This document shows, piece after piece, positions 8,097 through 17,134 of a stretch of 64,000 nucleotides of DNA. The stretch is from positions 496,001 through 560,000 of the forward strand of contig NZ_RQEP01000018.1 of NCBI RefSeq assembly GCF_004770055.1. The letters are read 5' to 3'. A program made the position numbers and the translations under genes. Numbering within the stretch: position 1 is the stretch's first letter; each line of letters starts with the position of its first letter. Under the pieces are notes generated by a model. It saw only the letters and a program-made list of their open reading frames with translations. It ran no database searches and was not told the origin of the DNA. The stretch comes from Leptospira semungkisensis (GTDB taxonomy: Bacteria; Spirochaetota; Leptospiria; Leptospirales; Leptospiraceae).

Positions 8097-9122
8097 TTAG
8101 AATCCGAAACTCAAGCCTTTCAAGAGCATGGCCCCGTCGGTTACAATCTCTTCTCCTGAAGAAATTCCATCGGTGATGATCGTCTTTTCTTCTCCGGAGG
8201 TTCCTATAGTGATCCTTCTACGAGTAAAGACACCCTTATCATCGGAAACAAATACGTAATTCTTTTCATCTACAGTGATGATTGCTTGGTTCGGGACAGC
8301 GATCACAGATGTTCTAGGATCTCCGAAATCCACTCTGGCATACATACCAGGCAATATTTTTTCATTCGGATTTCTTAAAGTAACACGGACCTTAACAGCG
8401 CGCAAGGCAGGATCCACAACCTCACCCACTGCTTCTGCGTTTCCTAAAAAATTCTTTCCAGGAAAGGAAAGAAACTGGATCTTCACTTCCTCTCCTTTCT
8501 GCACCTCACTCAATCTAGACTCAGGCACATCGCAGATCAACCAAAGAGTGGATCCGGAGACGGAATCCAATTCCTTCGGATTGAATCCTATGGTCCTTAA
8601 CTTTGACTCCGTCTCTGCACTTTCCGCCTTTGCGATCGCATAATTAGATTCTGCCTCAGTAACTTCTCTTCCTGTAGCTGCCTGGTTCACATACATATCT
8701 CGGACCCTGGCAAGATCTTTCAGAGCCTTAGAAGTAACCGCCCTACTTCTCTTGTATTCAGCGTAAAGTTGAGTGGTCTCTCCAGAATCGAAGAGAATGA
8801 TTTTCTCACCGGTGTTCACGGAAGTCTTGATGCTTGCGATCACTCTTGCAGGTGCAACTACTGAAAAGACAGCATCTCCTTTTCCAACGACCAAGGTTGA
8901 GATTCTTGCGAGTCCAGGAGAATCCTTCGGGAAGGTGATCTTTTCGCCTCCTTGTTCTGCTCTGGGACTTCGATCCGATTCCTCTTTCCAAGCCTGCCTC
9001 AGTTTATAAGAGGAATACCAAGAATTTGCCCAAAGAAGTAAGGCACCCAAAAGTAAAAGGATGACCCAACGCGCAGGCCTTCCCTCCAAATTCATTTTAT
9101 AAAATTCGAATATTCGATTCAT
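8097..9122 (-). CDS. HlyD/CzcB-like periplasmic adaptor of the metal efflux system
   Basis: The membrane-fusion protein has one N-terminal anchor (about residues 17-34, PARWVILLLLGALLLW), then beta-barrel and lipoyl-like segments around a short helical hairpin (about residues 120-180), and a C-terminal membrane-proximal domain (VIAVPNQAIITVDEKNYVFV). It links the RND pump to the TolC-like channel. I take the ATG at 9122, four bases after the channel stop. A GTG at 9137 would give five more residues and overlap the previous gene, but it adds nothing recognisable. No His-rich metal-binding N-terminus is present, unlike some CzcB proteins. It is the third gene of a four-gene minus-strand unit. 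Confidence 0.87.
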   Translation of the reverse strand: MNRIFEFYKMNLEGRPARWVILLLLGALLLWANSWYSSYKLRQAWKEESDRSPRAEQGGEKITFPKDSPGLARISTLVVGKGDAVFSVVAPARVIASIKTSVNTGEKIILFDSGETTQLYAEYKRSRAVTSKALKDLARVRDMYVNQAATGREVTEAESNYAIAKAESAETESKLRTIGFNPKELDSVSGSTLWLICDVPESRLSEVQKGEEVKIQFLSFPGKNFLGNAEAVGEVVDPALRAVKVRVTLRNPNEKILPGMYARVDFGDPRTSVIAVPNQAIITVDEKNYVFVSDDKGVFTRRRITIGTSGEEKTIITDGISSGEEIVTDGAMLLKGLSFGF

Positions 9123-9126
9123 TCTA

Positions 9127-10494
9127 TCAAAGCTCACCGAAAACGGTCTTACCTACCGTAAAATTCAAAACTTCTACCGCCTCTATCCGATCCGACTGTA
9201 AACGGATCATTTTTAAAGTACTCTCGCTGTAAGACTCAAAGAAATCGGCAAATTCCAAAATCGTTAAGTATTTCTTCTTGTAGTTCTCTATCATCAAAGC
9301 CGAGAGATTCTTATAATCTTTCGTAAAGGATTCCTTATATTCTTGAAGAAGCCTATCCTTCTCCTTTGCTATTCCCAAAGCGGAACGGACCTCAGACTTT
9401 ACTGATAATAGTTTTTCTTCTAGCTCTGCCTTCTTAGAAGCAAGAGCGGTTTCAGAGGCGCGGATATTTCCCTGGTTCCGATTAAAAACGGGAATCGGCA
9501 TGGAGATAGTGACACCATAATAGTCTTTGATATAATTTCCTGCTCTGTCGTAACTTCCACCCAAGGATAGATCCGGGACTGCCATTGCTTTTTGCAGAGA
9601 AAGATTCGCTCTTTCTGCATTCACAAGAAGTTCTAAGCCTTTTAGATCCGGCCGATGCTCTAAGGCAACATTCAATAAGCGATCCGGCTCGAGCACTAGT
9701 GGAGAAAAGATAGTCTCTTCAATTCCGGGAAGTACAGGAACAAGCTCGACATCGAGCAGGTCCGCTTCGTTCAATAGGATCTTTAGCACCTTCTCCCTTT
9801 CTAAAATATTCTTGATCAACTCGGAACGATCCGTCTCCAACCGAAAAAGAATGGATTTCAATCTCAGAAGTTCTGAAAGAAGAATTTGCCTGTTCTTATA
9901 AACGTTCTCTGCGCCTCGGATCGTATTCTTGACACGAGGAATACTTTCTTCATAAAACTCTAATGCATTTCTAGAATAGTATAATTGGAAGAAGCTAGAT
10001 CTTAGTTCCAACTTTAGCGAACGAAGAGTGTCGTAGAACATTTGCTCGGCAACGCTTCGATTCCATTTCGCCAGTTGAACCCGTTTGTCTCTCTTTCCAG
10101 CCATATAGAATAGCTGCTGGATTTGGATCATGGTCTCGCCGTTCTTCGTGGTATCGAAGTATTGTCTTGTCTGTTGGTTATAAATATTTTGATCTACATA
10201 GACTGTCGGGTTTTCCCAAAGTCCTGCTTGGATGATCGCTGCCTTTTTAGATTCCACTTCCAGGCGAGAAGATAGTAAGGAAAGATTGTTTCGTAAGAAT
10301 AATCTCTCTGCCTCTTGCAAGGTAAGGGGCTTGCCCTTAATTTGAGAAGCCTTGGGATCGGATTCTGTTATTATAATATTTGCCTTAAGATCGCTTTCAG
10401 GTAGATCTGCAGCAAACAATCTTGCATAAGCAATACTGAAGAAAAGAAAAGTTAGAATGAATTGATTCCGAAGAATGATAACGCAAGCGTACAT
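9127..10494 (-). CDS. TolC/CzcC-like outer-membrane efflux channel
   Basis: This 455-residue protein has a signal peptide (residues about 8-29, ending near ARLFAAD) followed by two outer-membrane-factor repeats. Family features include PLTLQEAERLFLRNNLSLLSS near residue 60, a central GGSYDRAGNYIKDYYGVTISMPIPVFNRNQGNI segment (residues about 315-350), and long coiled-coil helices rich in Lys/Glu. It would form the trimeric exit duct for the pump encoded downstream. The wording PIPVFNRNQGNI is typical of the CzcC/CusC branch. It starts with ATG at 10494, 70 bp after the small exported protein. Confidence 0.9.
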   Translation of the reverse strand: MYACVIILRNQFILTFLFFSIAYARLFAADLPESDLKANIIITESDPKASQIKGKPLTLQEAERLFLRNNLSLLSSRLEVESKKAAIIQAGLWENPTVYVDQNIYNQQTRQYFDTTKNGETMIQIQQLFYMAGKRDKRVQLAKWNRSVAEQMFYDTLRSLKLELRSSFFQLYYSRNALEFYEESIPRVKNTIRGAENVYKNRQILLSELLRLKSILFRLETDRSELIKNILEREKVLKILLNEADLLDVELVPVLPGIEETIFSPLVLEPDRLLNVALEHRPDLKGLELLVNAERANLSLQKAMAVPDLSLGGSYDRAGNYIKDYYGVTISMPIPVFNRNQGNIRASETALASKKAELEEKLLSVKSEVRSALGIAKEKDRLLQEYKESFTKDYKNLSALMIENYKKKYLTILEFADFFESYSESTLKMIRLQSDRIEAVEVLNFTVGKTVFGEL

Positions 10495-10563
10495 AAACGC
10501 ACCCTTATTTTAAGCTAGGCCAGCTCCGCCGAATCTTTTCGAACGAAGAAATAAATTAGTGAA

Positions 10564-10932
10564 TTATGCTAGCGCAGGTGGGGGAAGATCAATTAGTAAA
10601 CTGAGTAGCTTTTCGGAAAGGCAAAAGTGAAAGTGAAAACACCCGTTAGTGATCTCGTTCTTAGTTAAGAAAAAATCAGTTAAGCTAGTTTCAGGATCGT
10701 ATTCGGTAGAATCGCTTTCCCAAGCAAAAGAAATCCCGTCCTCTTCTTCCGAAGGAAAGACGATCCATTTTTTACTCAAAGGCTTTTTTTGAGCCATTGA
10801 GTCTTTCAGAGAATGATGAGATCCTACTATTTCCGTATTCGGAAAAAAAGATAAGAATGAAAAATTCAAAAGGAATACTAAGACTAAGCTGAGCCTCGCA
10901 CTTATGTTTCCTATTTGAATGAACCTTGGCAT
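10564..10932 (-). CDS. Small exported Cys/His protein heading the metal efflux operon
   Basis: The protein has 122 residues. It starts with a hydrophobic segment (about residues 13-31) that could be a signal peptide or anchor, followed by a polar region. Near the C-terminus lies a compact C98-x-H100-x-H102-x-C104 cluster and a hydrophobic DLPPPALA tail. It does not match a family I can name. The position directly upstream of a CzcCBA-like set on the same strand, together with the Cys/His cluster, suggests a periplasmic metal-binding or sensing accessory protein; that is inference. The ATG at 10932 lacks a strong Shine-Dalgarno. Confidence 0.6.
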   Translation of the reverse strand: MPRFIQIGNISARLSLVLVFLLNFSFLSFFPNTEIVGSHHSLKDSMAQKKPLSKKWIVFPSEEEDGISFAWESDSTEYDPETSLTDFFLTKNEITNGCFHFHFCLSEKLLSLLIDLPPPALA

Positions 10933-11052
10933 TTTCTTTGAACTGAAGATAAGGTTAGGTCATCCTAAAGTAGTCTGTTAAAATTTCAACAAGGTTACAT
11001 CAGGCCTTTGTCTTATCCTCAGAAAAAGGGAAGCCAAAAGAATTACCGTATT

Positions 11053-11100
11053 TTGATCCAGATCAAAGACGAATCCCGATATTCGTTTACTATGAAAGAA
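11053..11100 (+). promoter_or_regulatory. FNR/DNR-type box and promoter of nnrS
   Basis: TTGAT-CCAG-ATCAA at 11053-11066 is a perfect FNR-family site. Its centre (11059.5) is 41.5 bp from 11101, the canonical distance for activation. A -10 hexamer TACTAT lies at 11088-11093. Both predict transcription starting on or beside the nnrS ATG at 11100. The regulator encoded at 17135 carries the matching recognition residues. Confidence 0.8.
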
Positions 11101-12290
11101 TGAGATTTTCTTCCTTCTTTAGCTCAGACATTTGGTCGATCGCTTTCCGTCCTTTTTTCTTAGGAGCCGCTATCCACGCATTATTCGCGATACTCGTATG
11201 GATCCTCATCTTGTTCTCCGTGATTTCTTCGCCTTTCTTAGTGGGAGGAATTCAAATGCATTCCTACGAAATGGTCTTCGGCTTCTCTCGAGCAATCCTA
11301 GTCGGCTTTCTTTTTACTGCAGGACAAAATTGGACCAAAAGCATCCTGATCCAAGGGAAGGAACTCTGTTTTCTATTCGCACTTTGGGTCTTAGGAAGAT
11401 TCTGCTTTTTGTCATCTCCCGCAATCTCCTACGCAGCATTAACCTTTGATCTCTATTTCGATATCCTCGTTCTTTTCTATCTTCTCCCCGCCTTCTTCAA
11501 GAAAGGACAAGAACACAATCGAATTATTGGTATCCTATATTCTTTATTATTTTTTCTTCATGTTCTTGTAGCATTTTCCTTTTTAGGAGCGATCTCTAAT
11601 GACTGGAGTATGCACTTCATACATCTATCCATCTTTGTGATCTTGCAATTCCTTCTACTGATAGCAGGAAGGATTTTGCCTTTCTTCTCCTCTGTCGCTG
11701 TAGCCGGATCAAATCCCAGAAAGTTCCTTACGTTAGAGAGGATGATTCAGTATGGTGGACTCGCTTTCTTGGTTCTAGAGTTCGGAATATATTTTGCTCC
11801 CGAATTTTCAACTTATGCGGGATACTTTTGCTTTTCCTTCTCGATCATAAATCTTGTCCGTTGGTATTTTTGGGAGCCTTGGAAATCTCTTCGAATCCCT
11901 ATCCTTTGGATCCTACACACTGGATATTTTTGGTTAAGCATAGGTTTTTTCTATCTCGGGCTATCTCATTTAGGAACTTTTCCGGTTTCTTCTGCGTTTC
12001 ATATCTTTACAGTTGGAGCAATCGGAGTCTTTACCTATGGAATGATCACTAGGGTTTCACTAGGCCACACAGGAAGACCAATACGCGCATCTAAACTTAC
12101 TGTACTTGGCTACGTCTTTCTAAATCTCGCCGTAATTTCTAGAGTCTTTTTTCCCCTCTGGAATAAATATAGAGAAGCCTATTTTGTTTCTGCAGCTTTT
12201 TGGATCGGAGCCTTCCTTCTTTTTCTGATTCAATATACGAAAATCTTAATAAATCCCAGGGCAGATCTAAAACCAGGCCCCAAAGTTTGA
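11100..12290 (+). CDS. nnrS: NnrS family haem-copper membrane protein, NO stress
   Basis: This is a polytopic membrane protein of 396 residues with about 12 hydrophobic segments. The family N-terminus IAFRPFFLGAAIHALFAILVW and the conserved GGIQMHSYEMVFGF segment, with a probable haem-ligand His, are present. HIFTVGAIGVFTYGMITRVSLGHTGRP near residue 300 is also diagnostic. NnrS proteins bind haem and protect cells against nitric oxide, often alongside NO reductase. The gene converges on norD with only 10 bp between stops. A perfect FNR-type box controls it, and the ATG at 11100 has no Shine-Dalgarno. Confidence 0.9.
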   Translation: MRFSSFFSSDIWSIAFRPFFLGAAIHALFAILVWILILFSVISSPFLVGGIQMHSYEMVFGFSRAILVGFLFTAGQNWTKSILIQGKELCFLFALWVLGRFCFLSSPAISYAALTFDLYFDILVLFYLLPAFFKKGQEHNRIIGILYSLLFFLHVLVAFSFLGAISNDWSMHFIHLSIFVILQFLLLIAGRILPFFSSVAVAGSNPRKFLTLERMIQYGGLAFLVLEFGIYFAPEFSTYAGYFCFSFSIINLVRWYFWEPWKSLRIPILWILHTGYFWLSIGFFYLGLSHLGTFPVSSAFHIFTVGAIGVFTYGMITRVSLGHTGRPIRASKLTVLGYVFLNLAVISRVFFPLWNKYREAYFVSAAFWIGAFLLFLIQYTKILINPRADLKPGPKV

Positions 12291-12300
12291 ATGGCTTCGC

Positions 12301-14073
12301 TTATCGGATTAGTTTAATGTAAAAGTCGGCCAGTGCTTCGGGCAAATGGGATGGATTCGGAAGGATCCGATAAGAACCCAGGCCTAGCATGGCCGGCAAA
12401 TACCTTTTGGACTCCTTATCTACCGCCAATGCAAACAATCCTATATTCGATTTTTCGCATTCTCGGATTGCCTGCTTCACATCCTCAATTCCGTATCTTC
12501 CTTCGTATCGATCGTAATCATTCGGCTTTCCGTCTGTTAGAAGAAGGATATATCTCTTGGAGCTTGTTTCTTTTTGGATCTGAGAAATCGCATGTCGGAT
12601 CGCTGGTCCAATGCGAGTATATCCGTTCGACTGCATGGGTCCAATTCTATCTCTCGTTTTTTCCCAAGTCTCATCGAATCTCTTAATAGAAAAGTAATCG
12701 CAATGATTCCTTGTTCTCGAAGAGAATGAATCGATCTGAAATCTATCCCCGAATTCGGAACATATTTGTCCGAACAAAAGCAAAGAAACTTTTTCTACAT
12801 CTAAGATCCTTTGGTTATCTACATAAGAATCTGTTGATAAACTTGTGTCCGCTAAGATTAAAATGGAGACTTCTCTCAATCTCTTTCTTTTAGAAATATA
12901 AATATTTTCTGAAGGAATGCAACCCGACTGAATATCCGTATAAAAGTCGACGATCGCATCTATATCCAACTCCTCCCCATCCGATTGGCGATTGATTGCC
13001 ATTCTCTCATTGGCGAATCGATTCAATCTAGAACGCATGAAATTCAATGTGGTAAAATGTTCCGTATAAACCTGAGAGGTAAATTGAGGATCCTTTGCTA
13101 TCAATCTCTTAGGGTATACGCTACAATAACCAGTCTTGTATTTTCGTTTTCCAAAATCCCATTCATCGTATCGAATAGGCTCTTTTTCTGAAAGGATCTC
13201 ATTACTCTCAGAAGCCCCGAATCCAGATAGAAATTCAGTCCGAAATACGGAATGTGTAGGTTCATCGGAGCGTACTGTATCTCTCAGATCCAATTCTTGA
13301 AGAGCTTCCTTCTGTTCCGAAAGTTCATCTGTTCCATCAAAATCTCTCCAAGTTCCGGAGAATTCTTCGATAGTATCTACTTTCTCGAATTGATGCTGAA
13401 GCGTATAATCCTGCTGAGACTTTTGATCCACTTCTAAGGTGCGGATCTTTTCTCTCGCGATCCCCAAAAGCTCTGTCCGAATCTCCTCTATATGAGGCTT
13501 TTCCGTATTTGAATGCAAAGAAAGAGATTCTACTCTTTCTATAGAAGGCGACATCCAAATTCCATGTAAGAAAGAAAGATCTTCCTCCTCGCCTTTCTTA
13601 TCCTTGCTAGATCTTCTAAACTCGATCTCGTTTGCAACCACAGAATCCAATAAGGCACGCGCGCCCAGATACGAGTTCTGTAGACTTTCCATTATGATAG
13701 GATAATATTTGAAAGCCTTCTGCAATGATTCCTTTCTACTTCTTTCTTCGCCCGGTCCCCAATTCAAACCAAGATTCTTCTGCTCGGATAAATAAAGGAT
13801 CCTGAATATATAAAAATTCAGATTATCTTCTTTCGTATTGCCTGCAAAATATTGATTTGGAAGAAAGAATGCGCTATTCTGAAAGCCACCTTCTCTCTCC
13901 GCAGAAAAGATCTCTATGTTCTCTCCCGTTAAAGATTTGGCCAAGATGGAGAGACGATCCTTAATGGAAGAAAGAGAAACTTTTCTTTTTTCTAATATAG
14001 AACTTTTTTCTTCGGAGAATAGATCTAGTGCGGATCTATAGAGATGCTTGAATAAGAATTCGTCCCAGCCCAT
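12301..14073 (-). CDS. norD: NorD, von Willebrand factor A protein for NO reductase activation
   Basis: The 590-residue cytoplasmic protein has a long poorly conserved N-terminal region and a C-terminal VWA domain (about residues 395-590). The metal-ion-dependent adhesion motif is D409-x-S411-x-S413 (ILADTSLSTDSY), and LLTDGKPNDYDRYEGRYGIEDVK is the conserved NorD/CobT-like segment. NorD works with the AAA ATPase NorQ to activate NO reductase, probably by helping insert the non-haem iron. It is the last gene of norCBQD and starts 1 bp after norQ. At ~590 residues it has the usual NorD length. Confidence 0.9.
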   Translation of the reverse strand: MGWDEFLFKHLYRSALDLFSEEKSSILEKRKVSLSSIKDRLSILAKSLTGENIEIFSAEREGGFQNSAFFLPNQYFAGNTKEDNLNFYIFRILYLSEQKNLGLNWGPGEERSRKESLQKAFKYYPIIMESLQNSYLGARALLDSVVANEIEFRRSSKDKKGEEEDLSFLHGIWMSPSIERVESLSLHSNTEKPHIEEIRTELLGIAREKIRTLEVDQKSQQDYTLQHQFEKVDTIEEFSGTWRDFDGTDELSEQKEALQELDLRDTVRSDEPTHSVFRTEFLSGFGASESNEILSEKEPIRYDEWDFGKRKYKTGYCSVYPKRLIAKDPQFTSQVYTEHFTTLNFMRSRLNRFANERMAINRQSDGEELDIDAIVDFYTDIQSGCIPSENIYISKRKRLREVSILILADTSLSTDSYVDNQRILDVEKVSLLLFGQICSEFGDRFQIDSFSSRTRNHCDYFSIKRFDETWEKTRDRIGPMQSNGYTRIGPAIRHAISQIQKETSSKRYILLLTDGKPNDYDRYEGRYGIEDVKQAIRECEKSNIGLFALAVDKESKRYLPAMLGLGSYRILPNPSHLPEALADFYIKLIR

Positions 14074-14074
14074 C

Positions 14075-14887
14075 TCATATCATCAAGGAAACTATATCCT
14101 TGAGGGCTTGCACTGTATCTCTATCATCCGAAAGGGGCTGCACGATCGCGACTTCACAGGCAAGCCTTGGAGGCAAACCACTCGTAATCAATTTTGCTGC
14201 ATCGACCAAAAGACGAGTAGAGCAAGATTCGATCAAACCTAACTCTGTAAGATTTCGGATCTTCTGCCCCAACTTAACCAATTGACTTGCTATTGACAAA
14301 AGGACTCCTGTCTCTGCGAAAAGTATCTCTTCCTCGACTTTCGAATTCGGATAATCGAATTGCATGGAAATAAATCTTTGTCGAGTCGAAGGTTTCAATT
14401 CCTTCCATCCTCTTTGGTAGCCAGGGTTGTAAGAAGCAACCAGCATGAAAGAAGAAGGCGCGGACACACTTTCATTCTTTCGATCTAGATAGATCTCTCT
14501 TCGATAATCAGTTAAGGGATGAATAGCGACAAGAACGTCTGGTCTTGCCTCTGCAATTTCATCCACATACAGGATTGCACCCATTCTTATACTTCGAGTC
14601 AAAGGACCGTCCTGCCATATTGTTTCGGAACCTTTGATCAAGAACCTACCCAGCAAATCCACTGCAGAAGTCTCTTCATGACAAGAAACCGAAACCAAAG
14701 GAAGTCCTAACCGAGCAGCCATAAATTCTACGAAGCGAGACTTTCCCGAACCTGTAGGTCCTTTCAATAGAACAGGGAGTTTATTCCGATGAGCATGCTC
14801 GAACACATCGATTTCATTCCCCGTACTTTTATAGTAAGGTAGATTTGCCGTATCTTTCGGCTCGGATGCATTATCAAGCTTCTTCAA
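14075..14887 (-). CDS. norQ: NorQ/CbbQ-type AAA+ ATPase
   Basis: This 270-residue MoxR-class AAA+ ATPase has Walker A GPTGSGKS (residues 43-50), Walker B ILYVDE (D109-E110) and a sensor-like SYNPGYQ. The HEETSAVDLLGRFLIKG segment is characteristic of NorQ/CbbQ. With NorD it forms a chaperone pair that matures the NorBC reductase. It overlaps norB by 4 bp and is followed immediately by norD, so the four genes are likely co-transcribed. The C-terminal AAA lid and CbbQ_C-like region are complete. Confidence 0.92.
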   Translation of the reverse strand: MKKLDNASEPKDTANLPYYKSTGNEIDVFEHAHRNKLPVLLKGPTGSGKSRFVEFMAARLGLPLVSVSCHEETSAVDLLGRFLIKGSETIWQDGPLTRSIRMGAILYVDEIAEARPDVLVAIHPLTDYRREIYLDRKNESVSAPSSFMLVASYNPGYQRGWKELKPSTRQRFISMQFDYPNSKVEEEILFAETGVLLSIASQLVKLGQKIRNLTELGLIESCSTRLLVDAAKLITSGLPPRLACEVAIVQPLSDDRDTVQALKDIVSLMI

Positions 14888-16254
14888 GATCTACTCGAAA
14901 GAGAAATATCTCCGGAGGCTGCCTCCGCTCCTACTGCCTCATCAGTAGGAGTTCCGAATTTTATAAAGTTCCATATAAATGCAACTATCCCAGAAGTAAA
15001 AACGAGAGCGGCAAGCACAAGTCCGAGAAAATGCACTTGTATCTCTTTCTGTACGACTAGAAAATCCAATCCGAATTTTCTTTCTAAGTACACTTGCGCA
15101 ATCCCTGCAACAGCAAATGCTCCCGTCATACCAAGCATTCCAATATTGGAAGCCCAGAATGCAAAGAGTCCGATGGAGTTATTCCATAGCTTGCGCCCGG
15201 TTAATAAAGGCATCGAATATGTGATGATAGCAAGAACGATCATTGCATAGGCTCCCCAAAAAGCCAAGTGCCCATGCATTGCAGTGATTAAGGTTCCATG
15301 TGTATACAGATTCACTTGAGGAAGTGTATGCGCAAAACCTAAAAATCCTGCTCCCACAAAGGACATGATCGCACTTCCAATCGTCCAGTAGAGTGAGATC
15401 GTATTTGGATGATTTCTTCCGCTTTTCCGATACATAGAGACTGCAAACATCGCCATCGCAAGAAAGGCTAAAGGCTCTAACATAGAGAAAAAGCCGCCAA
15501 TCCATTTCCAATATTCAGGAACTCCAATATAATAATAATGGTGACCTGTGCCTAGAATACCCGAGAGAAAAGTTAAACCTACAATCACATACAACCATTT
15601 CTCGATCACTTCTCGATCCACTCCGGTCAACTTAATCAAAAGAAAGGAAAGAATTCCTCCCATGATCAATTCCCAAACACCTTCGACCCAAAGATGAACG
15701 ACCCACCAACGGAAATAAGAATCCACAGTTTGGCTATTGAATTCAATCATCCCAGGTAGATACAAGAGTGCAGCGGAGAAAAGTCCGAAGTATAGCACTA
15801 GGCCAGTGGTCGTATGCTTCTTACCCTTCCAGACCGTCATTCCTATATTAAAAAGAAATAATAGTACGTTTATGACGACCAAATAGTCCAGAGGTCTTGG
15901 GATTTCCAAGAATTTCCGGCCTTCCCAAACGTTAAAATGGAACCCGATAATAGAGACTACTCCCACTACGATTAGAGAGAGCAACTGTATATAAGCCAAT
16001 CGAACGGAATAGATCTCGCTTTCTGACTCGTCCGGAATAATATAATGAGCAGCCCCCATGAATCCGGTCAATAACCAGACTACAAGTAGATTCGTATGAG
16101 TTGCTCGAGCAGCATTGAATGGGATCCAGTCATGCAAACCGTCGAATCCCATTCGGGCAAAACCCATAATGAATCCGTAAACTATTTGCAAGGACAAGAG
16201 CAACATGCAGGTTGCAAAGAACCAATAGGCAATTTTTTGAGATTTATATTTCAT
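14884..16254 (-). CDS. norB: Nitric oxide reductase subunit B (cNOR type)
   Basis: This 456-residue, 12-helix haem-copper-oxidase relative reduces 2 NO to N2O at a haem b3/non-haem iron centre. All ligands can be placed: haem b H53 and H329, haem b3 H327, FeB H187, H238 and H239, and the extra FeB carboxylate E191. The core spacing matches the known cytochrome-c-dependent enzymes; I recall P. aeruginosa positions 207/258/259/347/349, a constant shift of 20. There is no fused quinol-oxidase N-terminal extension, so the electron donor is NorC. It follows norC by 31 bp. Confidence 0.96.
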   Translation of the reverse strand: MKYKSQKIAYWFFATCMLLLSLQIVYGFIMGFARMGFDGLHDWIPFNAARATHTNLLVVWLLTGFMGAAHYIIPDESESEIYSVRLAYIQLLSLIVVGVVSIIGFHFNVWEGRKFLEIPRPLDYLVVINVLLFLFNIGMTVWKGKKHTTTGLVLYFGLFSAALLYLPGMIEFNSQTVDSYFRWWVVHLWVEGVWELIMGGILSFLLIKLTGVDREVIEKWLYVIVGLTFLSGILGTGHHYYYIGVPEYWKWIGGFFSMLEPLAFLAMAMFAVSMYRKSGRNHPNTISLYWTIGSAIMSFVGAGFLGFAHTLPQVNLYTHGTLITAMHGHLAFWGAYAMIVLAIITYSMPLLTGRKLWNNSIGLFAFWASNIGMLGMTGAFAVAGIAQVYLERKFGLDFLVVQKEIQVHFLGLVLAALVFTSGIVAFIWNFIKFGTPTDEAVGAEAASGDISLSSRS

Positions 16255-16285
16255 GATCGCACTCTTTATCTAGTATTTATAATAT

Positions 16286-16972
16286 CTATTTTAATTGGGA
16301 AAGATAGGCGGACAGATCCTTGATCTCCGATTCGCTCAAAGGCAATTTAGGCATGGCTGTCCCTGGTTTTATCTTTTGCGGATCTCGAAGCCAATTCTCC
16401 AGATAGGCAATATCGAATTTCTTGCCCACTGTATCGAGTGCCGGACCGACATTTCCACCAGCACCACCAACCGCATGACAGGCTACACAGATCTGTTTGA
16501 ATTTTTCAGGTTGAGAGATAGATACGTTATTTGCGCTTACCGTTTGTGTTTCAGGCTTGAACTCTGGCTTAGGAGGAAAGCCTTTAAGGTCAAGCTCCCC
16601 GTTCCATTTTAAGAAGGCGATCAGATCACCAATTTGCGCCTCGGTAAAATCATATTTTACCATCTTACGCTCTCCTGGATACATCGCTTGAGGGTCTTTA
16701 AGAAATATTCGTATCCACTCCGGACCTCTTCTTTCGTAGACCTTAGTCAATTCAGGCGCGTAATACGCTCCTTCTCCCAAGATCGTATGGCAACCCATAC
16801 AGTTATTCTTCTCCCAAAGAGCCTTACCCCGAATCACCTCATCACTTAGAGTCTTTGCAGAAGGATTCGAATAAACATATCTTAAAGAATCGAACGTTAG
16901 GAATAAGAATATGGCGGAAAATAAAAAGGTTCCTATGAGGAAAAATAATTTAGCCTGAAACTTTGTGAGCAT
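16286..16972 (-). CDS. norC: NorC with an additional C-terminal cytochrome c domain
   Basis: The start is placed at the ATG at 16972 because the family begins just before the membrane anchor (FFLIGTFLFSAIFLFLTF, residues 10-27). The upstream ATG at 17044 would add 24 non-conserved residues. Domain 1 is ordinary NorC with haem c motif CMGCH (58-62) and probable axial M104. A Pro/Lys/Thr linker leads to a second cytochrome c domain with CVACH (152-156) and axial M187 in GTAMPKLPLS. Typical NorC is about 150 residues with one haem; this one has 228 and two. The second domain probably replaces or docks a soluble donor. It is the first gene of norCBQD. Confidence 0.92.
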   Translation of the reverse strand: MLTKFQAKLFFLIGTFLFSAIFLFLTFDSLRYVYSNPSAKTLSDEVIRGKALWEKNNCMGCHTILGEGAYYAPELTKVYERRGPEWIRIFLKDPQAMYPGERKMVKYDFTEAQIGDLIAFLKWNGELDLKGFPPKPEFKPETQTVSANNVSISQPEKFKQICVACHAVGGAGGNVGPALDTVGKKFDIAYLENWLRDPQKIKPGTAMPKLPLSESEIKDLSAYLSQLK

Positions 16973-17062
16973 TGCCTCTTCCCTTTGCAAAATTAAGCAG
17001 GCGAAATATTTCCTACTTACAAAAAGCCAAAAGAAGTCTGACATTTATCAAAAAATTTGTCC

Positions 17063-17076
17063 TTGATATGGATCAA
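17063..17076. promoter_or_regulatory. FNR/DNR-type box between norC and the Crp/Fnr regulator
   Basis: TTGAT-ATGG-ATCAA is a perfect palindromic FNR-family half-site pair. It lies in the 162-bp divergent space, 59 bp before the regulator ATG and 91 bp before the norC ATG. It could activate norCBQD, the regulator, or both. It shares both half-sites with the box before nnrS, so these units form a local regulon. Confidence 0.78.
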
Positions 17077-17134
17077 TATTGATGTAAAAATTCTGAAAAA
17101 TATTTTGATACACTCAAATTATACGGATACTTTT

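Noticed and set aside
4952..10932. Assigning a specific metal to the first RND pump
   Set aside because: The heavy-metal class is clear from TM4, but residues separating divalent and monovalent subtypes could not be aligned reliably by eye.
16973..17044. 24-residue extension of NorC
   Set aside because: The added residues are not conserved and would precede the known membrane anchor; the ATG at 16972 fits the family.
17057..17134. N-terminal extension of the Crp/Fnr regulator from a TTG
   Set aside because: It would translate through the FNR-type operator and adds residues not seen in the family. The ATG at 17135 is preferred.
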